DNA of 64,000 bases from Sphingobacterium alkalisoli (GTDB lineage Bacteria; Bacteroidota; Bacteroidia; Sphingobacteriales; Sphingobacteriaceae). The notes beneath the pieces are model-generated. The model saw nothing but the letters and a program-made list of their open reading frames with translations. It did not search any database and was not told the DNA's origin. The position numbers were made by a program, and so were the translations under genes. The stretch covers positions 62,001 to 126,000 of the forward strand of contig NZ_SUKA01000002.1 of NCBI RefSeq assembly GCF_005049105.1, read 5' to 3'. Within the stretch, counting starts at the first letter, position 1; every line of letters begins with the position of its first letter. Of this stretch, positions 53,365-62,073 are shown piece after piece.

Positions 53365-53694
53365 ATGGATAGATTAACACAACTGTTGTCGTTTGTAGCA
53401 GAAAGTCCTCAAGATCCTTTCTTGAGATATGCACTTACTATGGAATACCTGAAAGTCGAGGATATGGAAAAAGCAGGACAGGGATTTAGAGATTTGGTAG
53501 AAAATTTTTCGGATTATGTAGGGACATATTATCATTATGGGAAGTTTTTGGAAAAACAAGACAAGAAAGAGGAGGCGCTAAATATCTATCAGCAGGGAAT
53601 GCTAGTGGCTCGTGAAATGAGGAATATGCACGCTCTGGGAGAATTACAGAACGCGTACAATCTGGCATTGGGGTTTGAAGATGATGATTACTAA
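53365..53694 (+). CDS. Small TPR-like protein
   Basis: 109 aa, cytoplasmic, all helical. RYALTMEYLKVEDMEKAGQGFRDLVENFSDYVGTYYHYGKFLEKQDKKEEALNIYQQGM reads as two TPR-like helical pairs. No enzyme motif. Proteins like this in Bacteroidota are uncharacterised. It stands alone, divergent from etfBA, with a terminator-free 94-nt gap before the NlpE-like lipoprotein. Confidence 0.78.
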   Translation: MDRLTQLLSFVAESPQDPFLRYALTMEYLKVEDMEKAGQGFRDLVENFSDYVGTYYHYGKFLEKQDKKEEALNIYQQGMLVAREMRNMHALGELQNAYNLALGFEDDDY

Positions 53695-53788
53695 TGGCTA
53701 AATGTGGGTGAATTCCGTTTATAGCGGAAAAATCATGCTTTTACTAAACTTTGGTATTCTTTTTGAATGGTATAGGCAAATGAAGTAA

Positions 53789-54208
53789 ATGCGTATATTT
53801 TTAACGATATTGTTTTCTATACTAGGCGCTTTCTTATTATTTATGAGCTGTATAAATAATAAGAAGTCTTCCAACACCCTTGACAAAAAGGAAAATTTAG
53901 AGTTTCTTTCTGCAAATGTTGTTGGTCACTATTCGGGTAAATTACCTTGCGCGGATTGTGAAGCTATCAATACCGTCTTAGAATTAGGTAAAGATCACTC
54001 ATACGAATTGGTCTACACTTACGTAGGGAAATCCTCTGATAAGTTTATAAAAAACGGAAACTGGAAAATAGAAAAAAATAACCTCATTCTAGAGGGGCTG
54101 GACTATGAATATAAGATCGTTGATGGTGTACTTTGGCAACTTGATTTAGCAGGTAACACCATAATTGGGGATCTAGCCGAAAATTATCAACTCGAAAAAG
54201 TAAAATAA
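53789..54208 (+). CDS. NlpE N-terminal-like lipoprotein
   Basis: 139 aa. Lipoprotein signal (FSILGAFLLFMSC). The mature part holds the NlpE N-terminal pattern VVGHYSGKLPCADCEAINTVLEL with its CADC motif, followed by YELVYTYVGKSSDKFIKNGNWKIEKNNLILEG, a small beta-barrel. In E. coli NlpE senses surface contact and copper through CpxA, but there is no evidence for that here. It resembles the N-terminal domain only; the C-terminal OB domain of E. coli NlpE is missing. Converges with the cysteine desulfurase gene, 6 nt apart. Confidence 0.85.
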   Translation: MRIFLTILFSILGAFLLFMSCINNKKSSNTLDKKENLEFLSANVVGHYSGKLPCADCEAINTVLELGKDHSYELVYTYVGKSSDKFIKNGNWKIEKNNLILEGLDYEYKIVDGVLWQLDLAGNTIIGDLAENYQLEKVK

Positions 54209-54214
54209 TACAAC

Positions 54215-55342
54215 TTATTCACAAAGCATTTTAAGCTTCGTCACCACAAAATCTATTTCGTCCTTAGTGTTGTTCTTGCTGAAAGAAAACCGAACCGAAG
54301 GCCGTGAACTATCTGCTTTAATGCCACGTAATACATGAGAACCAATGTCAGATCCCGAACTGCAAGCACTTCCTCCCGACGCTGATATCCCAGAGATATC
54401 TAAGTTAAATAACAACATATCATTCATATCGGAGTAGGGTAAAGAGACGTTCAATACAGTATATAGTGATTTGTCAGCTTCTGTATTTCCATTGAATTTG
54501 ATAAGAGGGATGGCCTTTTGTAATTCCAATTTCATGTAATCCTTTAGCTCCTGAATATATAATTGGTGTTCGTGCATATCGCGGTAAGCTATTTCCAATG
54601 CTTTGGACAGCCCCGCAATGCCGTATACATTCTCTGTTCCGCCACGCATGTTACGTTCTTGCGCCCCACCGTAGATAAATGGTTTGATTTTATTCTTCCC
54701 ATTGATGTATAAAAAACCCACACCTTTGGGACCATGGAATTTATGCGCGGCTCCTGTAATAAAATCAATTTTCAATTCGGACAAGTCGTGTACGTAATGT
54801 CCCATTGTTTGCACTGTATCTGAATGGAAAATGGCATTATATTGTTCACAGATTTCTGAGACACGCGTGATATCCGTTAAATTGCCTAACTCATTGTTGG
54901 CATGCATAATAGAGACGAAAGTCCGTGGATTAGTAGCAAGGAGTGATTCCAAGTGAGACAGATCGATATTGCCTTTCTCGTCCAGCTGCAAAAAATCCAA
55001 GTGTATCTTTCCTATTTTTTCGAGTTCTTCTAATGTATGCAGTACCGCATGGTGTTCTATCGGAGAGGTGATTGCATGCGTAATGCCGAAATCCTCGATC
55101 GAGCGTACAATAGCCATGTTATCCGCTTCGGTCCCCCCAGAAGTAAAAAATATCTCGGAAGGAGAGGCATGTAACAAGCCTGCTATGGTTTTTCTTGCTT
55201 TTTCGATTATCGTTTTTACCTGGCGTCCGTGAGCGTGAATTGAAGAAGGATTTCCAAAATCGTTTTTCATGGTTTCTACCATTATTTCAAGTACCTCAGG
55301 ATCCAAAGGTGTTGTAGCGGCATTATCTAAATATACGTGCAT
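54215..55342 (-). CDS. Cysteine desulfurase (NifS/IscS family)
   Basis: 375 aa. PLP enzyme that takes sulfur from cysteine for Fe-S clusters and thiolation. Start MHVYLDNAATTPLDPEVLEIM, PLP lysine K201 in TGAAHKFHGPKGVGFLY, active-site cysteine C327 in SASGGSACSSGSDIGSHVL, with the longer IscS-like active-site loop. Full length. A TAAATTTG box ends 6 nt before its ATG on the minus strand. No isc/suf genes are in the window. Confidence 0.95.
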   Translation of the reverse strand: MHVYLDNAATTPLDPEVLEIMVETMKNDFGNPSSIHAHGRQVKTIIEKARKTIAGLLHASPSEIFFTSGGTEADNMAIVRSIEDFGITHAITSPIEHHAVLHTLEELEKIGKIHLDFLQLDEKGNIDLSHLESLLATNPRTFVSIMHANNELGNLTDITRVSEICEQYNAIFHSDTVQTMGHYVHDLSELKIDFITGAAHKFHGPKGVGFLYINGKNKIKPFIYGGAQERNMRGGTENVYGIAGLSKALEIAYRDMHEHQLYIQELKDYMKLELQKAIPLIKFNGNTEADKSLYTVLNVSLPYSDMNDMLLFNLDISGISASGGSACSSGSDIGSHVLRGIKADSSRPSVRFSFSKNNTKDEIDFVVTKLKMLCE

Positions 55343-55347
55343 GGGCG

Positions 55348-55355
55348 CAAATTTA
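55348..55355 (-). promoter_or_regulatory. Promoter -7 element directly before the cysteine desulfurase gene
   Basis: Minus strand TAAATTTG, matching TAnnTTTG, whose last base is 6 nt before the ATG at 55342. No -33 TTG is seen. Confidence 0.45.
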
Positions 55356-55382
55356 AGTAATGTAAAGTAATTTTAATACCAT

Positions 55383-56990
55383 TTATTTGCTTTTTGGTTT
55401 GAGCAGCAAGACAACGGACAATAAACTGCCAATTAGAGATAAATACACGAGTACGTCGCCCAATTTAGTGTAGAGGGTAAGTTCTTCGTTTAAGTTAATC
55501 TCCTGAGACAAAGCGGTAGGGGTCCACCACGCTGTTTTTTGGATAATGTCGCCACGTTGGTTGATAAAACCAGAAATCCCTGTATTAGCAGATCGCGCTA
55601 CCCAGCGTCGATTCTCAATAGCACGAAGCTTAGCATATTGCAGGTGTTGGTCTTTGCCGGACGTGTTCTTCCACCATCCATCATTCGTTACAATAGCAAT
55701 AAACTGAGCACCTTGTTTTACGTACTGTGCAACATAATCTCCCCAAATTGATTCATAACAAATCACCGGAGCGGCACCGATGCCGCTAGCTGAATAGAAA
55801 ACTGTAGGAGCTGGGTCACTGCCATACCCACCTGTAGTTCCCCCAAAATGATCAAACAGAGGCTTCATAAATGATAATGCACCGCCAAATGGCATCCGCT
55901 CGACTCCCGGTACTAATTTCGACTTATGGTAAAATTGGAGCTTGGATGAGCCATCAACGAGCACAGCCGCATTGTAGCTATCTATAAAAATGTTTCCGTA
56001 AGGTTGTGCTGTCGGGGTAGCTTGATACGCAAACCTACGAATGCTTTCAATGCCCGAAAGCACATTTCCATTCCGATACTTTTCCAGAAAATTGGTGATC
56101 TGGTCATAAGCCGCGTGTGTTCTGAATTCTTCTTCGTCAATTCTTCCCCGGGCCGAGATAGCCGTTTCCGGCCAGATGAAGTACTCTGTATTTGGTTTTG
56201 CTACACGGTCTGACAAGCTGATTAGATTTTGTAGTTGCTCTTCTGGGGGGATCGATCCGAATTTACCGTAAGGATCGATGTTGGGTTGTACGACAACAAT
56301 TTCCGAAGGATTGATATGTTCTTCGTATGTTGTATACTGTATGATAGATAGTACACTCGGTACTAAGATCGCAGCGGAAATGGAAATAAGGAGTTTTTTA
56401 GTAGATACGGATGTTGTTTTGCTGATACGCTGCCATACCACAAGAAAAACAAGTAGGTTGATCAGCCATATCCACAATGTACCACCATATACACCGGTGA
56501 TACTATACCACTGTATCAGTTGATGAAAATTAGCAAAACCATTGCCCAAGGTCATCCATGGGAAAGAAAGATCCCACATTTGGTGGAGGTATTCATAGGT
56601 TATCCAAAAAGATACTAACCCTAAAGAGCTTAAAAAGATCGAATTGCGTTTGCGTAATTGATAGTACAATCTAAACACAATGGCCATCAACAGCGGTGCC
56701 AGTCCGAATGGAATTAAAGAAATTAGTATGGATATCCATGTAGGTAAATACGCATTCATGGCATTGAATACCCAATATATAGAGGCCGTGTTCCAGAAAA
56801 AGCCGGTAATAAATGCCAGTGTAAAGATCTTTTTGCCTTTTTTTGTAAGTGTACTACGCATGACTCTTTCGCAGCCAATCAATAGCGGAACAAAGCCTAT
56901 AAAAAGAAATATACTACTAAATGGTATCGGTGGCCAGGCCAACCAAAGAATAAAGGCACTTAACAGGGCCAAAAGATAGTTGTTCTTCAT
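55383..56990 (-). CDS. lnt: Apolipoprotein N-acyltransferase
   Basis: 535 aa. It transfers the third acyl chain onto the N-terminal cysteine of lipoproteins in the inner membrane. Six or more hydrophobic spans occupy about 1-220. The nitrilase-like periplasmic domain (about 228-505) contains the catalytic triad: E275 in FIWPETAISARGR, K356 in FYHKSKLVPGVERMPFG and C411 in PVICYESIWGDYV. A final span (about 512-530) ends the protein. Many lipoproteins in this window would be its substrates. Upstream of the cysteine desulfurase by 40 nt, same strand. Confidence 0.95.
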   Translation of the reverse strand: MKNNYLLALLSAFILWLAWPPIPFSSIFLFIGFVPLLIGCERVMRSTLTKKGKKIFTLAFITGFFWNTASIYWVFNAMNAYLPTWISILISLIPFGLAPLLMAIVFRLYYQLRKRNSIFLSSLGLVSFWITYEYLHQMWDLSFPWMTLGNGFANFHQLIQWYSITGVYGGTLWIWLINLLVFLVVWQRISKTTSVSTKKLLISISAAILVPSVLSIIQYTTYEEHINPSEIVVVQPNIDPYGKFGSIPPEEQLQNLISLSDRVAKPNTEYFIWPETAISARGRIDEEEFRTHAAYDQITNFLEKYRNGNVLSGIESIRRFAYQATPTAQPYGNIFIDSYNAAVLVDGSSKLQFYHKSKLVPGVERMPFGGALSFMKPLFDHFGGTTGGYGSDPAPTVFYSASGIGAAPVICYESIWGDYVAQYVKQGAQFIAIVTNDGWWKNTSGKDQHLQYAKLRAIENRRWVARSANTGISGFINQRGDIIQKTAWWTPTALSQEINLNEELTLYTKLGDVLVYLSLIGSLLSVVLLLKPKSK

Positions 56991-57057
56991 CTGTTGTTAT
57001 TATCATCTATACACCGGGCTCCTCGGTTTCACTAAGGCCGCTTCCATGTTGATTTTG

Positions 57058-57744
57058 CTACAGTTTCGACAGGATTTCCGCTTTTTTTGTCTCGTATTCC
57101 GCTTGCGTTATCAGCTGTTTGTCGTAAAGCGTTTTCAACTTTTTCAATTTCAATGTTAATTCATCTTCTTCTTCTGGTTTGCTCAGGGTCGGCGGAACTG
57201 AAGGCGCTGGCGGTGTCGCTGTAGAAAGAGGGACAGCAGGCTCCTGATTTTTCGAAGTATCTGTATACAGTGGTCTGTCTGCTGTTGTTTCCGTAAATGT
57301 GTTGGATTTGGAAGGGTTTGAAGTTTTTACGATAGGAGTGCTTTTTTCCGCTGGATTTTTACTGCTTTCCAGTGCATCTTTAATTAATTGATACAACTTG
57401 CGAGCTTGTATTTTTGGGATGTAATCGATACTGAGGTTTTCTCCCGTAAATGGAATAACGGTAACCTTAGATCCAAAAATTTCTTCCTTGAACGCAATAT
57501 CTTTGATGTCCTGCCATGAGAAAATTTCAAAATTGGTCGCTAAGCCGAGTCTGGTAAACTCACCTAAAAAAATGCGTTTATTACTGATGGTAATACTGTC
57601 GGGTAATAATGTCACTGCAGGTTTTTTTTGCAGAGCGATGTAGTTTATCGATTCGCCATGCGTGAGCATGTCAATGATCTTGGTGTATATTTTTTCAATT
57701 ACTTTTGGGTCTTGACCGTCTTGTATGTATTTGTCTATTTGCAT
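57058..57744 (-). CDS. SHOCT-domain protein with an N-terminal PH-like region
   Basis: 228 aa cytoplasmic protein. The first about 125 residues (VTLLPDSITISNKRIFLGEFTRLGLATNFEIFSWQDIKDIAF and TVIPFTGENLSIDYIPKIQARKLYQLIKDAL) look like a bacterial PH-type beta barrel. A Ser/Thr/Pro-rich disordered linker follows (about 125-190). The C-terminal SHOCT helix pair (ELTLKLKKLKTLYDKQLITQAEYETKKAEILSKL) is complete. SHOCT modules often accompany membrane-associated or oligomerising proteins. No enzyme motif. Function unknown. Confidence 0.82.
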   Translation of the reverse strand: MQIDKYIQDGQDPKVIEKIYTKIIDMLTHGESINYIALQKKPAVTLLPDSITISNKRIFLGEFTRLGLATNFEIFSWQDIKDIAFKEEIFGSKVTVIPFTGENLSIDYIPKIQARKLYQLIKDALESSKNPAEKSTPIVKTSNPSKSNTFTETTADRPLYTDTSKNQEPAVPLSTATPPAPSVPPTLSKPEEEDELTLKLKKLKTLYDKQLITQAEYETKKAEILSKL

Positions 57745-57780
57745 CGCTGTGATTTTGTAATTATCCTTCTGTAAATTTAC

Positions 57781-58446
57781 TTATTCTAAACCAGCTACAC
57801 AAAATACAAATTCGCCTTTTATTGGATTGTTTTCAAAATGATTTTTTAGATCTTCGAGTGTGCCACGCACGTTTTCTTCGTACAGTTTACTCAATTCCCG
57901 CGATATGGAAGCCTGCCTGTCTGCTCCAAAATGTTGAATGAATTCTTCAATGGTTTTTAAGAGACGATGTGGCGATTCGTAAAATATCATCGTCCTCTTT
58001 TCCGCTGCGAGCATCTTCATGCGAGTTTGTCGGCCTTTTTTTACAGGTAAGAATCCTTCAAAGCAAAACTTGTCGTTAGGTAAACCGGAGTTGACCAATG
58101 CGGGCACGAAAGCTGTTGCCCCAGGTAAGCACTGCACAGTAATCCCTTCTTTAATGGCTTCCCGAACCAAAAGAAATCCGGGATCGGATATGGCAGGTGT
58201 ACCGGCATCTGAAATCAGTGCGATCTGTTGGCCTTCTTTTAAGAACCGGATAATTTCGGAAACCGCCTTGTGTTCATTATGCTGATGGTGAGAAAATACT
58301 TTTTTGTCTATGCCAAAATGTTTTAACATGGGGGCACTCGTGCGGGTATCCTCCGCCAAGATCAGATCTGATTCTTTCAGAATACGAATAGCACGAAACG
58401 TCATGTCTTCCAAATTACCAATAGGTGTAGGGACTAAGTATAGCAT
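57781..58446 (-). CDS. rsmI: 16S rRNA (cytidine1402-2'-O)-methyltransferase
   Basis: 221 aa from the ATG at 58446 (a TTG two codons upstream is less likely). Start MLYLVPTPIGNLEDMTFRAIRILKES, catalytic-site ILAEDTRTSAPMLKHF, SDAGTPAISDPGFLLVREA, and QCLPGATAFVPALVNSGLP, all typical of RsmI/YraL. It 2'-O-methylates C1402 in the decoding centre using SAM. A TACCTTTG box ends 4 nt before the ATG, so its mRNA may be leaderless. Divergent from serS. Confidence 0.95.
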   Translation of the reverse strand: MLYLVPTPIGNLEDMTFRAIRILKESDLILAEDTRTSAPMLKHFGIDKKVFSHHQHNEHKAVSEIIRFLKEGQQIALISDAGTPAISDPGFLLVREAIKEGITVQCLPGATAFVPALVNSGLPNDKFCFEGFLPVKKGRQTRMKMLAAEKRTMIFYESPHRLLKTIEEFIQHFGADRQASISRELSKLYEENVRGTLEDLKNHFENNPIKGEFVFCVAGLE

Positions 58447-58449
58447 AGC

Positions 58450-58457
58450 CAAAGGTA
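58450..58457 (-). promoter_or_regulatory. Promoter -7 element directly before rsmI
   Basis: Minus strand TACCTTTG, matching TAnnTTTG, whose last base is 4 nt before the ATG at 58446. Confidence 0.5.
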
Positions 58458-58628
58458 ATAAATAGTGCGGATTATACGATCAGTGTATTAAAAGTAAAAA
58501 CGATCCCTATGGAATGCCGTTATGATAGGACATTACTAAACTGAAAAATAAATTATAATAAAATGTGAATCAGGTTGTTTTTGGCATGCGTTTTGATGAT
58601 AAATATTTAGGTTAATAATTGGTTTGGT

Positions 58629-58666
58629 AACCCTCTTTCACCGCCCGGTGTTGGAGGGTTCGTTTT
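58629..58666 (+). terminator. Terminator-like hairpin upstream of the serS promoter
   Basis: AACCCTC (58629-58635) pairs with GAGGGTT (58654-58660), with an inner CACC/GGTG stem, and TTTTT follows after CG. It reads as a plus-strand terminator, yet no annotated plus-strand gene ends before it. A nine-codon ORF (58586-58615, MRFDDKYLG) precedes it. Confidence 0.6.
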
Positions 58667-58693
58667 TATATTAACTTTCTCGCTTTGTCTTCT

Positions 58694-58701
58694 TATCTTT
58701 G
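58694..58701 (+). promoter_or_regulatory. Promoter -7 element of serS
   Basis: TATCTTTG, matching TAnnTTTG, 24 nt before the ATG at 58725. It also supports that start over the in-frame codon near 58701. Confidence 0.6.
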
Positions 58702-58724
58702 TGCCTATAAAAAAATATATATTT

Positions 58725-59996
58725 ATGTTGCAATTAAATTATATCCGTGAGAACAAGGATACGGTAATCGAAAGATTGGGCGTTAAGAATTTCAAGGATT
58801 TGAATTTAGTCGACGAAATCATCTTATTAGATGAGAAACGTCGCAAGATTCAAAGTGAGTCAGACGCATTATCAGCAGAGGCCAACTCTTCCGCAAAGCA
58901 AATTGGGGAATTGATGCGCCAAGGAAAGAAGGAAGAAGCTGAGGCCGTAAAATCGAAATCATCAGGATATAAAGAGCAAATAAAGAATCTGTTGGCCGAT
59001 CTAGAAGTTACGGAAAAGGAATTGAATGATAAACTGCTTCAGTTACCCAATCTACCCCATGCTTCGGTGCCAACGGGTGTAGCTGCAGAGGATAATGAGA
59101 CCATATTTGAGCATGGCGCCCTTCCTGATTTAAAAGATGATGCACTTCCGCATTGGGAGTTGGCTGCCAAATATGATATCATCGATTTTGAGTTGGGAAC
59201 AAAAGTAGCAGGAGCAGGGTTTCCGGTTTACAAGGGTAAAGGAGCGCGTCTACAAAGGGGCTTGATTAATTTCTTTTTGGACGAAGCAGAAAAAGTGGGT
59301 TTCAAGGAAGTGCAGGTTCCTATTGTCGTAAATGAAGCATCTGCTTATGCGACAGGCCAATTACCGGATAAAGAAGGCCAGATGTATCATGTAACGCAAG
59401 ACGATTTATACTTAATTCCGACCGCAGAGGTGCCTATCACGAACATCTATCGCGATGTGATTGTGAAGGAAGAAGATTTTCCGATCAAACACTGTGGGTA
59501 CACACCTTGTTTCCGTCGTGAAGCAGGATCATATGGTGCCCATGTAAGGGGTTTAAACCGTTTGCACCAATTTGATAAGGTGGAAGTGGTTCAGATCGTT
59601 CATCCCGATAAATCGTATGGCGTATTGGAAGAGATGAGTAAATATGTGCAATCGTTATTGCAAAAGTTGGAATTGCCGTACCGCGTGCTGCGTCTTTGCG
59701 GGGGGGATATGGGCTTTGCATCCGCATTAACGTATGATATGGAAACATATAGTAGTGCGCAGAAGCGTTGGTTAGAAGTGTCGTCTGTTTCTAATTTTGA
59801 AACCTATCAATCTAACCGCTTGAAAGTGCGATTCAAAAATGAAGACGGAAAAATGCAGTTGGCGCATACTTTGAATGGGTCTGCATTAGCTTTGCCACGT
59901 ATCGTAGCGACATTGTTGGAAAATAACCAGACCGATAAAGGAATCAAGATACCTGAGGTACTGGTGCCGTATGTAGGCTTTGCTTATATTGATTAA
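58725..59996 (+). CDS. serS: Seryl-tRNA synthetase
   Basis: 423 aa. It charges tRNA-Ser with serine. The N-terminal coiled-coil arm (about 1-110: LDEKRRKIQSESDALSAEANSSAKQIGELMRQGKKEEAEAVKSK) binds the tRNA long variable arm. The class II core has the motif-2 region PCFRREAGSYGAHVRGLNRLHQFDKVEV and motif 3 with HTLNGSALALPRIVATLLENNQ. The start MLQLNYIRENKDTVIERLG fits the family; an in-frame codon 8 residues upstream overlaps the promoter. Divergent from rsmI. Confidence 0.97.
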   Translation: MLQLNYIRENKDTVIERLGVKNFKDLNLVDEIILLDEKRRKIQSESDALSAEANSSAKQIGELMRQGKKEEAEAVKSKSSGYKEQIKNLLADLEVTEKELNDKLLQLPNLPHASVPTGVAAEDNETIFEHGALPDLKDDALPHWELAAKYDIIDFELGTKVAGAGFPVYKGKGARLQRGLINFFLDEAEKVGFKEVQVPIVVNEASAYATGQLPDKEGQMYHVTQDDLYLIPTAEVPITNIYRDVIVKEEDFPIKHCGYTPCFRREAGSYGAHVRGLNRLHQFDKVEVVQIVHPDKSYGVLEEMSKYVQSLLQKLELPYRVLRLCGGDMGFASALTYDMETYSSAQKRWLEVSSVSNFETYQSNRLKVRFKNEDGKMQLAHTLNGSALALPRIVATLLENNQTDKGIKIPEVLVPYVGFAYID

Positions 59997-60006
59997 AGAC
60001 AAACTT

Positions 60007-60039
60007 AAGTAGTGGGGCGATGCATACGCCCCACTACTT
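60007..60039. terminator. Hairpin between serS and the methyltransferase gene
   Basis: A 13-bp perfect stem (AAGTAGTGGGGCG, 60007-60019, with its complement at 60027-60039) lies between convergent genes. There is no U tract, but the strong stem may serve as a bidirectional 3' end. Confidence 0.7.
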
Positions 60040-60063
60040 CATATAAATACCCGCACCATACAA

Positions 60064-60765
60064 TTACTTCCTAGGTTCCATCCGTACCAGATACTGGTCG
60101 CTATCATCTTCGAAAAGAATCTGCACAACCCAATTCTCTTCTCTAGCGATGTCTATAAGCATTTTTTGATCAAGGTATAACCAGTTGAACGGTATTCCCT
60201 TATTCCCTTTATATTCGTATTGATAAGTGATTTCGCCAAAATAGTGGACTGGTCTTTGAATGCGGTATTCCTCATAAAGGTACGAAATATCGGAACTATC
60301 AAATAGAAGTTGACCTTTCTCGCTCAATAATGATTTACTGTGCTGTAGCAAGTTCCGAAAGCCATCTGTGTTGCCTGCGAGTCCTATTCCATTCATTAAG
60401 AAGAGCAACGTGTCAAACTGCTGATTTTTTAATTGGAAAAAATCGTCCTGTAGGATATGCTGTACACCTCGTTCGCGCATGATATTGCAGGCCGTAACTG
60501 AAACTTCCAGTGCCGTTACTTCAAAACCTTTTTTTTGAAGGAACAATGCGTGGGAACCAACACCTGCGCCCACATCTAATACCCTGCCATCGCAAAGTGA
60601 TAAGGCAATGAATTCAAGTTCGGGGAAGTCTTCTTCGTCACGATAAAAAACTTCTACCGGCATTTCTTCAATATCGCCGTAGCTACTATGCAGTAAAAGT
60701 GGGTTTTTCAAAGCTCCATTTGTATGGAAATCAAATAGGGCTTCTCCGTATACGTCTCTATGCAT
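60064..60765 (-). CDS. Class I SAM-dependent methyltransferase of unknown substrate
   Basis: 233 aa from the ATG at 60765. The frame is open another 36 codons upstream, but those lie within pncB, and the chosen start gives the normal short overlap. SAM-binding loop VLDVGAGVGSHALFLQKKGFEVTALEVS (about 62-89), then the middle FDTLLFLMNGIGLAGN with a conserved acidic-substitute position. Cytoplasmic. The substrate cannot be inferred. Its ATG overlaps the pncB stop by 8 nt, so the two are probably co-translated; any functional link to NAD metabolism is conjecture. Confidence 0.88.
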   Translation of the reverse strand: MHRDVYGEALFDFHTNGALKNPLLLHSSYGDIEEMPVEVFYRDEEDFPELEFIALSLCDGRVLDVGAGVGSHALFLQKKGFEVTALEVSVTACNIMRERGVQHILQDDFFQLKNQQFDTLLFLMNGIGLAGNTDGFRNLLQHSKSLLSEKGQLLFDSSDISYLYEEYRIQRPVHYFGEITYQYEYKGNKGIPFNWLYLDQKMLIDIAREENWVVQILFEDDSDQYLVRMEPRK

Positions 60766-61936
60766 GCTCGTCGATTTGAAGATACTTCTTGGCCATTGCA
60801 ATTTCAGTAGGAGCCCCAGTATGTTTGAATGGTTCGTCAGATAACTTGATGACCGGAGTCCATTCACCTTCATCTGGGAGCGCGTCCGTCATTTTTAATA
60901 CAATGTTCATGCGTTCCAATCCTACATCGTTGGTGAAATCAGTGCCAATACCAAATGAATGACCAATCTTGCCCGAACAGTATTTTACAATTTTCTCTAC
61001 TTTGTTATAGTCAAGACCATCCGAAAAAATAATGGTCTTGGATAGTGGATCTATTCCTTTACGTATGTAGTGATCTATTGTTTTTTTTGCGAATTCGATT
61101 GGATCACCACTGTCGTGACGTATCCCATCAAAAAGTTTAGTGAGTTTTTTGTCAAACTGTTTGAAGAATATGTTCGTTGTATAGGTGTCGGATAGTGCTA
61201 TTCCTAAGTCGCCACGATACACGTCGGCCCAGTTTTCAAGCCCTAATAGATTTGCCATTTTATAGCCGTATTTGGCCGCATGAAACATAAACCATTCATG
61301 CGCATGTGTACCAATGGGCTTTGTATCGTACTTCATGGCAAGATGAACATTACTGGTTCCGATAAAGGTAGTGGATTGGTGCTTTTTCAAAGTTTTGATT
61401 ACCAGGTCATGAACGTCATACGAATGGCGGCGGCGGGTTCCGAAGTCAGCAATTGTGATATCGAGTTTATCATATTTGTCCATTTTATTTTCGACGATAC
61501 CTCTTACTTCCTCATCCGAAACACGGATGGTACCTGTGGCTTCGTAGTATAATTCACTTATCAAAGAAAGAATAGGGACTTCCCATAGTATTGTTCTGTA
61601 CCAGTAGCCCTCAATATTTACCGTGAGCTCGTTTCCATTTTGCTGAATGACAACTTCATCTGGATTATATCGATATCCTTGCAAGAAATCAAAATAGGTC
61701 GGATCGATGTAAGGGCAAGTTTGCGAAAAAAAATCTTTTTCAGACTTGGTCAGCTTCAGGAGTGCCATATCATTTATTGCCGTACGAAGCAGTATATCAA
61801 ATCCAGTAGGATACCTGTGTTTCCCGCGGTTGATGAATTGATATTTCGCTTTTGCTTTGGGAAACAATTTCACGACCGCATATTGCATGGTGAATTTATA
61901 AAAGTCATTATCTAAAATGGAACTGAATTTTGCCAT
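60758..61936 (-). CDS. pncB: Nicotinate phosphoribosyltransferase
   Basis: 392 aa. Salvages nicotinate to nicotinate mononucleotide, ATP-coupled. It opens with SSILDNDFYKFTMQYAVVKLFPKAKAKYQFINRGKHRYP, the signature of the PncB family. Other blocks are FGTRRRHSYDVHDLVIKTL, GTSNVHLAMKYDTKPIGTHAHEWFMFHAAKYG with the autophosphorylated His region, and FDGIRHDSGDPIEFAKKTIDHYI with the PRPP-binding acidic residues. Full length. Same strand as and overlapping the methyltransferase gene downstream. Confidence 0.95.
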   Translation of the reverse strand: MAKFSSILDNDFYKFTMQYAVVKLFPKAKAKYQFINRGKHRYPTGFDILLRTAINDMALLKLTKSEKDFFSQTCPYIDPTYFDFLQGYRYNPDEVVIQQNGNELTVNIEGYWYRTILWEVPILSLISELYYEATGTIRVSDEEVRGIVENKMDKYDKLDITIADFGTRRRHSYDVHDLVIKTLKKHQSTTFIGTSNVHLAMKYDTKPIGTHAHEWFMFHAAKYGYKMANLLGLENWADVYRGDLGIALSDTYTTNIFFKQFDKKLTKLFDGIRHDSGDPIEFAKKTIDHYIRKGIDPLSKTIIFSDGLDYNKVEKIVKYCSGKIGHSFGIGTDFTNDVGLERMNIVLKMTDALPDEGEWTPVIKLSDEPFKHTGAPTEIAMAKKYLQIDEHA

Positions 61937-62010
61937 ATATTAAGCTATGCTATACTTTTATCCGCGAATGAATCACACACAAACTTAGCTAATAATAACG
62001 ATTTTTTACG

Positions 62011-62045
62011 AAAAAAGCAAGCTGAATTATATCCAGCCCGCTTTT
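62011..62045 (-). terminator. Terminator of the DUF6600-type gene
   Basis: On the minus strand a stem AAAAGC..GCTG/CAGC..GCTTTT with a 2x2 internal loop ends in a TTTTTT tract, about 30 nt beyond the stop. Confidence 0.7.
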
Positions 62046-62073
62046 GTTTCAATTAAATTATTAAGATGTAATA

